Source: Acanthosoma haemorrhoidale (lineage: Eukaryota > Arthropoda > Insecta > Hemiptera > Acanthosomatidae). From it: 64,000 nucleotides of DNA. The translations under genes and the position numbers were made by a program. The first letter of the stretch is position 1; each line of letters begins with the position of its first letter. The notes under the pieces were generated by a model. That model made no database searches. It was not told the DNA's origin and saw nothing but the letters and a program-made list of their open reading frames with translations. Location: NCBI GenBank assembly GCA_930367205.1, contig OV884009.1, positions 38,511,841-38,575,840 on the forward strand. Direction: 5' to 3'. This document shows positions 12,131 through 23,945 of the stretch, piece by piece.

Positions 12131-14396
12131 AGTATGATATTAAAATATTTATTTTTTATCTATGTACATTATTTATTATTGTTTCTTCGCTATTTTTCAA
12201 GTTGTTTCTGTCATTTTTTTGCATATCCCGGGCATCAAATCGAACTAACATTCAAATGAGATGCCTTCCCATCCCCCTTTCAATCATAATAGACAATCAG
12301 AAGTTAAAATTAATTTGACTCTGTCACTGGACTAAAGTGAAAACTTAGGCTCATTAATTTTACGTACTCTGAAGAGATGCGATCCCATAGTAGAGAATAA
12401 AGTAACTAGCATGACTTCATGGATTGTATAGAACCTATCTATGAATAACTTTTTAAAATACTATTTGTTATGGAAATAATACCTGAATTGTAAAATACCT
12501 CTTCATAACACGGTTTCTGCAGTGCTCCTTCCATCTGACATTCTTACATTTCCATTTAAAGAAGAGTTATTCCACCATTTAATGCAAAAATTCCCTAAAT
12601 TCTTGTTGAAATCTAGGTTGCTTGATTCTAATCTAACGACTTACCTTTACATTTTTTCTTTCATTACAGTCGAATGGTGACATTCCAGTTTTTATTAGTA
12701 GTAAAAAAATACCATTAAACAGAGAATAAACTTCACAACTGACAAAATATTGTGTTCTGATTACCAGCTAATTATCCTAGAAAACAATTTTTATTTACTT
12801 AAAAAAGCATTAACAGAGCTGTAAAAATTATAAATGATCAAGTGCAATTACAATTTAGTCGTGTAATTCAAATTTATCTATTATGATTATTCCATTTATC
12901 TGGTCAAACTGACCAATCTCTTAATATGGTATTATTTCCAGAAAAAAATCTTGTATAAATATACGCAAGCATTAGGGTAATAATCAAAGTAATGGTTATT
13001 TTTTATCGAGTGATTGTATTGAATATATTTAATTAAATCAGTGTCAGGGGTAACGTTGCGTACAAAGAAATAATACAGGATTTTGAACTGAACAATATTT
13101 TTTTAAATTTTAATTATAGCTAGTTCGAACTGTGTCTAGGTCAGATTAGGTTATTATAAATTTGTATAAATCTAATTAATCTATTACTTAAAATGAACTG
13201 ATATTTTTGCGTATTTATGATAAACAAAAAAAAAAATTGTATACATAATAATCCACTTTTAAGTGGTTGGTGCATTAAATCTTTTGACAGAGAGCAAAGT
13301 GGGATTTTCTCTGTTTCGTTTTCATGAGGCATCATATCTCTTCACAAGAATAATTGAGAGATGTCTCATTCAGATATGATTCTTTTCGACACAACCCTTT
13401 TCCGTACCAAGTTTGATTTACGGATTTGGATAATTGTATTACTGAGAATGTGTTAACTTTATATTAAAATTCTTTGCACTTATTTCTCATCTTGAAATAG
13501 TTCGTGGCTGTATAAAAGAAAAAAAAATACGCCCGTAAGAAATAATTTAGTAGTTTATGATGCAACTGTGCCGTACTTATTGTAATAATATCTTAGCTGG
13601 CAACTTTGTGAAGTTCATGTGAGAGTATGATGTATAATTCATTCATAAGATTTATTTGTAATGTGTAATGTTCGTTCAGCTATCTGTGGCCCTCTTCGGA
13701 CGCGGGGAGGGGGGAAACACTCCGTGCCAAAAGTTTTCCATGTTTTCTCAACGGTCCGTACCATGTACGACTGGCGGACCAGTCTGCTGGGGCTTGCAGT
13801 GAACTGAAAGGGTTCATACTTTTCAATATACTGTACTCAGCTAGTGAAAGTGTAAATGTCTGTACAGCGGATAATACTCCGGGTACTTAGAAGATTGTAT
13901 CCTATTTTATATATTTGTGTAATAGAGATAAGTTTATTGTTAGGAAGAGATATTTGACAAGGAAAATAAAAAATCTTATCGATGAGGAAAACTACATAGC
14001 AAAATCATTTCCCTTTTGAATAAAACGATACGCCCACTAGAGCTTGTAAAATCAGCTAATAAATTATTAAACAAACAATTTTCTTGCAGAAAGCATTTTG
14101 CAGATAGATACATAAAATATCAGATGCATACATGATTAGTCAGTGCCCTGACCTTTCAATGCACCTTCTGGGAGGTCTATCTAAGCCGGCTCTTTCTTAA
14201 AACTTATATATCAGCCTAATAGCTCACCTTATCACCGGAAGAGGAACATCAATATGTTTTTATGCGGCTTTATTACCACAAAACCTACCATTTGTCTGTA
14301 GTTTTTTTGGAGATCTCGTGACGATCCTGCTACAACCTTCAACTTATTTCTTACTTTGTGAACTTACATCAGTTGGTTAGATGATGGAAATAGGTT
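12131..14396. other. No gene seen (2.3 kb)
   Basis: AT-rich DNA with only chance open frames (65 and 64 codons, low complexity). A GC-richer patch at 13680-13830 has no recognisable repeat, RNA or exon. Confidence 0.4.
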
Positions 14397-14437
14397 GTAG
14401 GACCTGATGCAAAAATATGTAGTACGTCGAAACGTTT
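14397..14437 (+). repeat. Penelope/hammerhead-like motif, copy 2
   Basis: Plus strand 'aggacctgatgc', then 'atatgtagtacgtcgaaacg'. The CTGATG and GTCGAAACG blocks flank a region that forms a hairpin in the better copies. Confidence 0.55.
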
Positions 14438-14569
14438 TATATTATCTATATATCAACCTAAGCTGATATCCTAAAAGATTCCTGATTTAACCCAACCGTC
14501 TTAGTGTTTCCTTTAATAACATATATTGTTAATTAAAAAATATTATATAATATAAATGTATATTACAAC

Positions 14570-14900
14570 GATTATGACCGATCAAAAAATCGTGATTCGC
14601 GACCTTAAATGAAACTACTGAAAAACAGGATAGAGCGCGAAGGTGGTAGGCGGAATAAATCTATTCGATGGAAGGTGCTGCATCGAAATACGAAAGCGAT
14701 TTAGTTCAAGCGCGTCAATGCTGTGAATAACAAACAGTTTTCAAGATCAGGTCGGCCTTAAGTTGTCAATGATAATGAATTACTCCAGAGTGTGAGCCAG
14801 GGTATGTATGTGGCCATACAAGGATAAAAGGACACGATATAGGCTTCAAATCCCATTTATTAATTTTAAAAACTATCCAGAACATCTACTCAAATTTCAA
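14570..14900 (+). pseudogene. Decayed mariner/Tc1-type transposase fragment
   Basis: The plus strand contains 'gctgcatcgaaatacg' at 14677-14692. In another frame, at about 14746-14800, a coded R-S-G-R-P, then a stop, then VVNDNELLQSV. The GRP-then-acidic pattern is typical of the linker after the N-terminal helix-turn-helix region in mariner/Tc1 transposases. The same words occur at 41930-42150, and the 3' part recurs at 42550-42830. There are stops and frameshifts. No terminal repeats were located. Confidence 0.5.
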
Positions 14901-16130
14901 ATATAAATTTAACGAAGCGTTGGAGGCGTAAATTCTCTAGCGTTAATTCGACTGGTATTGTCATGATAATGGAGCCAGCCAACGATACTGACAACCTCTT
15001 GTTTCGAAAATAATCTGTCATTATGCTAGTGTATTCCAGCTCCTCCTTCCTCGTCAGTTCGACTTGAAACGCCTTAAAGCATCGTTGTATATACGCTAGC
15101 GTACTTTCGCCTCACGACTTTGAAGCGTGATATCGCCTCACATGTCCTAGTGGGCACACGCTGATATAAACACAGCTTTATATTAGACACATTTCTTCTC
15201 ATGAACATCTGTGGGACTATTGCCGTTATAATTATGTGCCGAAAAAGAAAGTGGCAAACATTTAAAACATAAATTATTTTGAATTAGCCGAACATTCAAA
15301 ACATAAATTTTGTTGAATTAACTGAACAGGATAATAACGATGTTATGATAAACTTTCGTGAAAGTCGGACAAGGCTCAAATATACGTACTCTCATTCCGT
15401 GTAATTTATATTCAACTTTCTACTCCCTACGGAGCGATTATACGAAACCTACATTATTTTCTGTTTGCGAAGTATGACTTTTTTACATCCGAATTAATTT
15501 ACTAACATTTAACACAAATACACATTCGCATTCTTGGTAATTATGAATAATTAATTAATCATACTTAAAAAGGTATAAGTATAGAAAAATAATTACATTA
15601 TCTTGATTAATAGCTATTTTTAGGAGATGATGAGTGAATGTTTTTCGGCGATGCTGCGAGAGTTTGGAATGTGATGCTAACCACATCACTTCCTTAGAAA
15701 CCGTTGATCAAGAAGCAGTGTATTCCTTATATCCTTTGGTTTTCTGTAGGCGTTAACGGCGCATTTTGCTGTCAATCAATCCTTAAATTTAAAATTGATT
15801 TGCACCTATGTTGCTGCTGTTTAATTTTCTTTAGACAATCGCTAATTAACCACAAAGATGTTATAGTGATACGGTTAGGTGTTATTATATGAATGTGCGA
15901 GGGGGAGGGTGGAATTCTCGGCCTTGGCCTCGTTTGGCCTTAAAAACAGGATTTAAAAATGACTCCTAAAGAATATATAGACATGAACATCGTAAAAAAA
16001 ATGTAGGAGTAATCGACGCCAAGAATCTATTGAACAAGAACCTACCGATACTTGCATATCCAAGTATTACTACCCTCCTTATTTTTCATCTTGTCAATGA
16101 TTTTTTTTTTCTAATGTTTACAAAATAAAA
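14901..16130. other. No gene seen; 34-bp tandem duplication
   Basis: Unassigned. Two near-identical 34-bp units lie at 15257-15290 and 15291-15324 (each with 'aaaacataaatt' and 'ttgaatta'). A 62-codon open frame at 15704 is not recognisable. Confidence 0.5.
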
Positions 16131-16450
16131 TCGCCTCAGCAGGCTGGTGAACGGGCCGGAACCAGCAGAACTCCCCTTGCCAGAGGGTACCAGAGGGAGG
16201 GCAAGAGAGTCACAGGCGATCTAGACATCTAGAGAGCAGGGAAGATGGCCAGTGCTAGGACCACATGACTTACGTATCTATTTACTATAGATCGCGCAGC
16301 CACCACCATTTTAGGCGTCGAGGAGGATGGTAAGAATGAGTGTTAGGGAGTTAAACGATTGTCGACTTAGGGAGTTGACTGGGTTTGGATGAGTGGAGGT
16401 TTCTGTGGGATTTGAAAAAAACATAGGGTATACGGTCGCGGACAGTTGCT
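16131..16450 (-). mobile_element. J1b LINE 3' fragment
   Basis: Shares body sequence with 10590-10830. The common words are 'gctggt', then 'atagatcgcg', then 'ccaccatttta', then 'gaggatg' type blocks in the same order, so it belongs to the J1b group in the same orientation. It holds no intact frame. Confidence 0.6.
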
Positions 16451-16767
16451 TCATGGAAATCTTTTCAACAAATAGAAAAAAAATTTATTCACTAAATTAT
16501 TGATTGAAATCGCCGGACTGAGCTAATCCCATTGTTAGAACTCACAACTCAATGTTTTGTAATATATATATATTTTTTTTGAGGGAGAAATATAAAATAT
16601 TTAGGGTGATCGGCTCGTTGTACTAGGAGTACCTGCTTGAAGGTGGTTTGAGAGGAGTAAGGAGTGTGGGAATCCTCGGTGGAGGTTGGTTGTTACGGTA
16701 CAGTCATATATAATATAATTAAAATGATTATTAATAATTATTAGCCAAAGAAAAAAAATGTACTACC
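16451..16767. other. No gene seen
   Basis: AT-rich to mixed sequence without a recognised feature. Confidence 0.4.
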
Positions 16768-16832
16768 GGGAAGGGACTCTAACCCAGAATTTGACAGTAT
16801 CCAATCGGGTGATCTACAAATGGAGGTATTTC
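16768..16832 (-). repeat. tRNA-like sequence (decayed, SINE head?)
   Basis: The minus strand has an A-box-like 'tagatcacccgattgg' (from 16816 down to 16801) and a B-box-like 'gggttagagtccc' (16785 down to 16773), spaced as in a tRNA. The arms do not fold cleanly, so I read it as a tRNA-derived relic, not a gene. Confidence 0.4.
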
Positions 16833-16837
16833 TGTTC

Positions 16838-16905
16838 GAGTGAGGATCTGAGATTGTGAGCACCCGACAGGATAATGGCGAGGTGCCGGGTCGATCCCGC
16901 CAGTA
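16838..16905 (+). repeat. tRNA-like B-box sequence (decayed)
   Basis: The plus-strand 'gccgggtcgatcccgcc' near 16886-16902 resembles a T arm with B box. Upstream there is only a weak A-box match. Probably a tRNA-derived SINE remnant. Confidence 0.3.
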
Positions 16906-17440
16906 TATTTTAGCTTTGGCTAGTTGGATCTATGCCAGAAGAAAGATTGATAATATCTCTGAGATGATTTAGCGTTACCGTCATTAATTTCCCTTTAGAG
17001 AGAAAACTAAATAACAGAAACTACTGCAGGTCTAATTTTGTTCTGCCCGTTTAGTTTTCTGCAGAGCACGACGGGAGGAGTTATACTTTCAGACAGGTAC
17101 GTGGCAATTATCTTTGTTCTGTCTATTCGTTGTTCTGTCTTTCTCTTTAGAGGAAATTCAGACGTACCCAGCGTTTATAATGTAGAGCCAATATCAATTG
17201 GACTTTTATAGGCAATATTTTTATAATTTATTTTTTGAAAGTTTAATTTTAGTTTTTGCAGTCATATATTAAAAAATAAAAATAAAAACCTGACTCAGAT
17301 TCCGGTAAGAATTTTTCTATAATGTTTATTCACTTTTACCCAAGTTTTTTTTAAACAGAAATATTTCAAAAAAAGTATATTTTATTCGTAAGTGCTCGAT
17401 TGATAGGTCAACTAGTTTTATTGAATTCCGATTCACACCT
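16906..17440. other. No gene seen; one dispersed motif
   Basis: A copy of the recurrent ~40-bp motif lies at 17055-17100 ('gcagagcacgacggga', then 'actttcagacaggta'). The rest is unassigned. Confidence 0.4.
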
Positions 17441-17850
17441 GGTCACAAATTAGTTTAATAATTGTGATTTAAGGGCTCATTCATACCGTATACACAATTC
17501 CACTTAATTAATGAATACAATTCACGCTCATACGAGCATTCATACATCTGCTCAGGAGCTATTCTCTTTTCAATACAACTAAATTTATCAATGGTGGATA
17601 TACATCTATTCGTGTAGTGCTCAGCGTGAATTTTTTTCTTCAATATCTCACAATGCATGGGCACGCTCGTTGCATAGACAAACAAAAAATAGAATAAAAA
17701 GGAAAAAAGCAACGGTTGAGAATATTTTTCCGCTGCGTCGTTAGTCATTCGGCGAAGGTATAACCAACCATCAGCGGAAAGGTCCCTGACTGACTCACAC
17801 TCAAGAGTACAACCTTGGCCAAAACAGTCGGGCAGTTCGGCCATCCTCGA
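17441..17850 (-). mobile_element. Divergent LINE 3' end (shared tail)
   Basis: The minus strand contains a 129-codon open frame (17455-17844), but its C-terminus (WNCVYGMNEPLNHNY) is a translation of the J1-type tail: plus strand 'cattcataccgtat', then 'acaattcc'. A second tail-like block lies at 17540-17560. The body at 17600-17840 matches nothing else in the window. I read it as the 3' end of another LINE group, not as a gene. Confidence 0.5.
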
Positions 17851-20800
17851 CTCTCCTTCCTTTTTTAAACTTTATCTGCCCTTTATAAGCATCGAGATAG
17901 AACCGCGTGGATTTTAAGATCCTCCGGGAACATTCTTTCTTTTTTTATTGAGCATATTTGTAGCTGACTTTTTATGCATCAGATAGAAATCTCCTCAGCT
18001 TTAGCTTTCCGATTTGTAATTACAACTTGCATAGGGCGTAAATCCAAGAGTCACGTTTCACTTGATCCAGGGTCGCGCCGCTCAGTTAGTGTTATCGGCT
18101 ACTTTCGAACAAGATCATCTGCCTCCGTGTTCTACAATCAACCAAGCTTTAGCAAGCTTCATTTTTTAACGTCTCGTTACTTTGGGGGGGGGGGGAGAGG
18201 GTTACTAACCAAAACCATTTAACTTGTCACTTTATCACACGGAGTCCACTAAAAACAAATTGCTGGTTGTTTTGGAGGAGTCCCTGAGGACAACTACGGC
18301 GTTGCTCGGGGTTGCCGAGGATAAGATGGGAGCATTAAGCGTTAGCATACGGAATCAGGATGGCCAGGGATGCGGGAACGGAAGTTCTGGTGGTGGGAGG
18401 TGGCTAGGTTTTGAATGAATCAGCGGGAAAGGTACGATTGCAAACATAGAAGGGCTATTGGTTACAGTAAAGATTTAAAAACATTTTGTTAATAAAAACA
18501 ACAAACAATAATAGTTTACAGTAAATACTTTATCTAGGAGGGCAACTGGATAAAAAATGGTAAAAGTATGGACTGTACTAGAAAGGCTTTGGAATGAGCT
18601 ACAGATGAATGTTCTACAGAGTTTAAATATGTCTGTTTGATTTTACCTAGAGTGCTGGATGAGAGTAAAAGTGGTTTGTTTCCTGCTTAGTAGGTATTCG
18701 GAAGGCTGTAGGACTTGATACCAGGAGTCAGGTCTTCTAGATCCCGCTAGGTCTTAAGTAGATGTGACCTAAGATGCTCGGGTCGGCATTACCACCTACG
18801 GTTAACTTAATTGGTGGAGTTGCCGGTTGAGAGCTTATTCCAAAAGCCGGCCATTGTTCGGATAAAGCGATTGGGCCGATACTTTACGATGGTGACCGTC
18901 TTCCAGCCGAAATTTTAATGGAATATTAAATAACACCTAATTAAGACATAATAACGTTAATTACGTATAGAAATTAAGCCCCTTATATATTAACTCTTCG
19001 CTGTGACATTCAAGCTTTCTCCTATTAGCCTGGCTCAGAAGCCGGACTTTCTTCCTTAGGTCGTCACATTGCAGCGGTAGTTAAAAATAAAATTCAAAAG
19101 TATTCTAGAATAATTATATTCCAAGCTGGTTTCAATAGGTTGTATTTATTACAATTTTTTTTTAAATTAGTGTCTAATTAATAAATAAAACATAAATCCA
19201 AAGCCCAACACCTGGGAGGATTGGCCAAAGGCTGTCACCATTCTTAGTAGGTATCGCTACTAGGCGTAACCTCTCAACCTTAAATTCGGTTTTCTTAACA
19301 TTTTTATTCAAGTAGCTCCTCATTTATCCGCACAAGGCTGAGTAAAACCATTTCCCTAAGAAAATATCCTTGGGTCAGCCGGGTATCCGGAGCTAGTAGT
19401 AGGGACGGTCAGGGACCAGCAGCATGCCTAGTTAGTTTATATTTCAGGATTTATTTATGCGTAAAACCCTCTACGCCCATCAACTCAGTTGTATATATAT
19501 TTAAACTCATTCGGGGAGCACATCGATGCGAACCTGAGATGGTACAAGGACGAGGGCAGAGCCCAGGCCCCAAGGAAAAGGCCGGGGCGCAGGAGGCACC
19601 CCAGTCCCAAAGGTCAGGTGGTGGTTATAGATAGTGTTTTATAACATACAAGGTATGATCAGAGGATAGAAGCAATAGCCATGTAAACCACCTAACTTAG
19701 ATGCATCGCTATAATCTATCAATGTTTACGTTTGCATACATTTGCATTTGAAATTCCAAATCCTTCGAGTATCTCAGAGCTAATATGGTTTTATAATTTA
19801 AATTAAGTATTTTATCCAAAAAACAACGTATTTTTTACGTTATCTTACATTTATTTAATCAGTATTAACCTGTTTGTATTTTTTAATTTATTCCTTAAGG
19901 GCAGAGATTTGGGTCGACAAAGTCATAGAAAACGACTTTTTCCTCCATTTTATTATTAATAGTTTATTTTAACTAATATGATAAAAACAATTGATAAACG
20001 ATAAATTTTCATTTTATTTTAGCGTCACTCCCTCAAAGGCGGGGACTAGGAAGGGAGGTGGCGACGGGGTACATGGACTTGTGCGATCAAAAGACTTACA
20101 CCATTAATCACCGAGGTGAAAGACTCCATTACACCTATCTTCTGAACGATGTGGTTTAGAATGACGAATATAATTGATGAATGTCAGATGTAAGTTCGCT
20201 TTGATGCAACTAAAAACGGGCCCAATCACATTTTTTTCCTCTGTAGATCTAGAATAGAGACTTTGCTTTCAAAAACTGGTGTGAAGGAATCGTATTTCGT
20301 ACGTTTTTCTGTAGGCACGTCTGCCGGTATGCGATTCAGCAACGTTCGTAAAAATGAGCTTATCTCAGTACCGTCCGTACTGGGATGGAGGCGATGTGGG
20401 TGGTAAACATTTTATGCTTAATCGCTGAAAAAAGAAAACACGTACGCCGTAATTTGGAATTGCCGATAACCACAAAGAGATACGTCACGAGATCAAGCGA
20501 TACTTTCCATAGAAAAATAACAGATTATTTTGACAATGTCATTCATGACTTCTAGTAATAAATAATAAATAAATAAAACCAAACAAAATAAGTATATAAA
20601 TACGCATAAACGTCATTACGTGTACAATCTGTTTAAACCAATGTGTCGGGCACGCTCCCGGGACAAGGTCATGCCGACCTTCACACACAAGATAAACCTG
20701 TGGTGGTGGTCTTTGACCTTTGCTGGCCGCCTAGTCGGTGGCCAGCTTATTTATGTTTGTTTATTGATCTAACTCCATAAGATCTTAGAAGGTGTGACCC

Positions 20801-20885
20801 TACATCGCACGCTGTTCAGGAGAAGAGGTACATGCTAGATGGTAACATGGTCTTGGAATGACTACAAGTTTACACTCGGTATCTA
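17851..20885. other. No gene seen (3 kb)
   Basis: There are two open frames at 17974-18222 and 18224-18418 with a G12 tract between and within them (18184-18195). The second has a Gly-rich C-terminus and no recognised domain. A GC-richer patch lies at 19540-19625. None has splice or family support that I can see. Confidence 0.4.
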
Positions 20886-20973
20886 AGAGTAGGCCAAAAC
20901 CTTTTTTTTTTCCTTTTGTTTTTTTCCTCTTCCTGAGGTGGAGCCTCAAACGGGGATAGAGTAGGCCAAAACC
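20886..20973 (-). mobile_element. 56-bp retroposed fragment with exact 16-bp TSD
   Basis: The exact direct repeat 'agagtaggccaaaacc' occupies 20886-20901 and 20958-20973. Between them, 20902-20957 starts with a T run on the plus strand, so the minus strand reads a short unique part ('atccccgtttgaggctcc' at its 5' end) followed by an A-rich tail. This is the structure of a target-primed, extremely 5'-truncated retroposition. Confidence 0.8.
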
Positions 20974-21081
20974 GTCCGGATCCCAAAGGTGAGTGTAAAC
21001 CAGGGAGAGGCTACTGGGTACAGTTAGTAGGGCCCCGAAGCCGTCGTCTGCATCGAAAAACTCACTATTTTTTTTATTTTA

Positions 21082-21588
21082 TTTTTTTTTTTTTCTTAGC
21101 TCTCAAACTTATAAAAATTGGATGTGGGAAAAATAAAGGAAAATTATTTTGGGCTAATGAGTGCCTTTCACTAAGGGGAGTGCTCCATAATTGCTCACGG
21201 CAATTAAACTAATTTTTAAGCTTTCTGAAGTTACAGTTCAAGAGCATTTAAACATAAACTTTTTACCTCAAGCCAAATTTAATGTTACTTCTTCCCGAAT
21301 ATTTTCCAATTTTCCCCCTCAAAATTTTCGATAGTTGACAGTCGAGGATGCTAATCAGAAACCATGCCTAGTATCCCTAGGCTCCACCCTCGGTAGACTC
21401 TCACTACCTTCCTGAATCCACCCGCCTCCTTTAGGCACTCCACACCCTGTATCCTTCTCATACATCCTTCAAATGGGCGACTCCCCTTAGTGAAAGGCAC
21501 TCATCAGCCCAAAATAATTTTCCTTTTATTTTTCCCACATCCTATTTTTTATAAGTTTGAGAGCTAAGAAAAAAAAAAAAAAAAAAAA
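21082..21588. mobile_element. Foldback element or head-to-head retroposon pair
   Basis: Two arms of about 100 bp, at 21082-21181 and 21480-21588, are inverted copies with only a few differences. The left arm begins with a T run and 'cttagctctcaaactt'. The right arm ends 'aagtttgagagctaag' and an A run. The arms enclose ~300 bp of unique sequence. It may be a MITE with long inverted repeats. Alternatively it is two copies of one poly(A)-tailed retroposon inserted in opposite directions, which the outward-facing T and A runs fit well. No TSD was resolved. Confidence 0.8.
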
Positions 21589-22999
21589 TCAGACAAAATG
21601 AAAGATTTTGGACAACAATTTCCAGTGGCTATTATCTTCATAAAATGATTCGTAAAATTATGCCACTGCCATTAAAGTGCCGTTATAGTTAATAGCGAAG
21701 AGTTACGATATTTGGAAGTGCCATGCAGTCTCCTACATTAAAAAATTATCATTTTGGAACATGGTTGTCGTTCCAGTAGCAATCTTTTTTTGTTTATAAT
21801 ATTAAAGTAATTTATTAATTTACATTTGAGAATATTACAAATACCTGAGAACTGAAAAAGATATTAACTTTGGCGATCATTAAAATCATACGGTATTTTA
21901 AGAGTTCTAAATGAATATAAATCCATAAAATAATGGGAAACGTTAAATATTCTCTTATAAAATAAGATATTGCTTAGTTAAAATTCAGTCGTAATAGAAA
22001 TGTTAATAGATCGTCGGTTTTTATGACTTCATGTGAAAACAAAATACATTTTTTTTCTTTCCATATACATAATTTTAAACTGAGTGCTACTAAATTTTAA
22101 AAACATTGATAAATTGTATGTTCTATGGGCTATACACAATTTTTGTCGGTTTTTTTTTCTTTTCTTTTTATTGAGTAGGTTTTTATTTTATTTCTCATAT
22201 TATTAAAAAAAAAAAATTCGTATGTATATATAAATATAGGATACCGGAACATGTAATAACAATATAGTAACTGAATTGTATATTAAATAGTAAATAGTAA
22301 ATAAATTCTTATCAGTTGATAACGACATCTAAAAAATTAATCGCTTATAGCTATTTACATGTATTTTTTTTTTCAAATGTACGGCCACAATTTTTTAAAA
22401 TTGCAACTGTATTTTGATAGAATAGGAAATAATGGTTTATACTGAATAAGAAACAGTGGTTTGTGGTGACATTCTATTTTATATTACTCATTTCAAGGAA
22501 TCGCTACTTTTCCTGTTGGAATTCTTCTACACGCATTAAAACAGAACCTTCCCCACAGAATTTGCGCTATTTCAGTGAACTGGTTAATTACGTCATGGAA
22601 AATCGTTAACGATCTTCAGAAACCATTAAAATATTTTACTTTTTACGATATGTAAACGGCTCGAGTGGAGAATAAATGTGACTATTTTATTGCTTTATTT
22701 AAAATATTTTTTCGTTCTAGGCATTCTGAAGAATGATATTCATAGCTTAACTTCATTTGTATAAATAGACTTTGTTATTTATTGTATGATGCATATTTAA
22801 TTAGCTTTTATTAGAACCTTGTATTATTTTTTTTAATAATACAAATGATCTATTGACCTTTAAGGGAGGTTAAATGATTATCACTGTTTTTTTTTTCAAT
22901 CTATCAATGATTTATTTAAAATTTAAAAAACGGGAACGAGTTTTTTACATTTAATTTACTTCCTCGTGCATCCCGTTTATTTTATCTTAACTATGCAAA
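21589..22999. other. No gene seen
   Basis: AT-rich, many homopolymer runs, no open frame of note. Confidence 0.45.
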
Positions 23000-23326
23000 C
23001 TATGACCCCACCACCCCTCCCGCATCGATGGCAACAGACTGTCAAGGAAAAATTAGGTTAAGAATTAGTAGTAAGTTAGTTTTAAGGTTGATCAAAAAGG
23101 TGAGCCCCATCACCTTTATTAGTCAGTTTAGTCCAGTCACGTATAATGTATATCATTGTACTTGTTTATTCATTATATAATTTCTATAAAATACCAAAAC
23201 CTGTATATAATGTAGCGATTCTACAGGAAATACAAAAATAAATTGTAAATAGATTCGCCTCAGGATCTATAATTATATATAATTATTTGTAAATTTAAAG
23301 GGGCTATGAAAGAAAAAAAAATATAT
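23000..23326 (+). mobile_element. J2 LINE 3' fragment, copy 1
   Basis: The plus strand begins at 'ctatgaccccaccacc'. It encodes the last ~19 residues of the J2 polyprotein (MTPPPLPHRWQQ, then KEKLG) and a TAA stop. A ~260-bp 3' UTR and an A-rich tail near 23312-23321 follow. It contains a small hairpin, 'aaaggtgagccccatcacctt'-like. Copy 2 is inserted directly behind its tail. Confidence 0.85.
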
Positions 23327-23693
23327 ATCTTTAAAAGTTGAATCGACAGGGCGTTCTACTATGACCCCACCACCCATCCCGCATCGATGACAACAGACTG
23401 TCAGGGAAAAATTAGGTTAAGAATTAGTAGTAAGTTAGTTTTAAGATTTATCAAAAAGGTGAGCCCCATCACCTTTATTAGAGTCAGTTCAGTCCAGTCA
23501 CGTATGGTGTGTATCATTATACTTGTTTATTCCATTATATAATTTTTATAAAATAATAAAATATGTATATAATGTAGCGATGCTACAGGAAATACAAAAA
23601 TAATTTGTAAATAGATTCACCTGAGGATTTATAATTGTGTATAATTATCTGTGAATTTAAAGGGGCTAGGAAGAAGAAAAAAAATCTTTAAAA
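23327..23693 (+). mobile_element. J2 LINE 3' fragment, copy 2, with 10-bp TSD
   Basis: Nearly the same sequence as copy 1, with the same stop codon, hairpin and A-rich tail. It is flanked by 'atctttaaaa' at 23327-23336 and 23684-23693, a likely target-site duplication that places the insertion at the poly(A) tail of copy 1. The block just after the left TSD (23337-23359) does not match copies 1 or 3. Confidence 0.8.
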
Positions 23694-23907
23694 TTTTAGA
23701 TTGACTGTACCATTTTTGAAGATATCGGAATGAAAGGATAAAAGGCTATGGTATGTTCTACCATAGCAGTCGTAAAAACGATTCAGTCGACCTGAAACGA
23801 GTTAAGATTTTTCAAACTCCTAATTAGAAGCTATTTATACTGTGAGCTCATTCTTAGCCGTATATTGTTGAGTGGTTGGGATAGGTTTTCGTCAAATTTA
23901 TTAACTG
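23694..23907. other. No gene seen
   Basis: Short unassigned stretch between J2 copy 2 and the next motif. Confidence 0.4.
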
Positions 23908-23945
23908 ACGACGTTTCGACGTAATATGCACGTATGCATCAGTGC
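23908..23945 (-). repeat. Penelope/hammerhead-like motif, copy 3
   Basis: The minus strand reads 'cactgatgcatacgtgca', then 'ttacgtcgaaacgtcgtc'. The CTGATGCA and GTCGAAACG blocks are intact. Confidence 0.6.

Noticed and set aside
17455..17844. 129-codon minus-strand frame as a membrane protein gene
   Set aside because: Its C-terminal residues are a translation of the repeated LINE tail. The hydrophobic middle comes from A/T runs, and there is no splice or start context.
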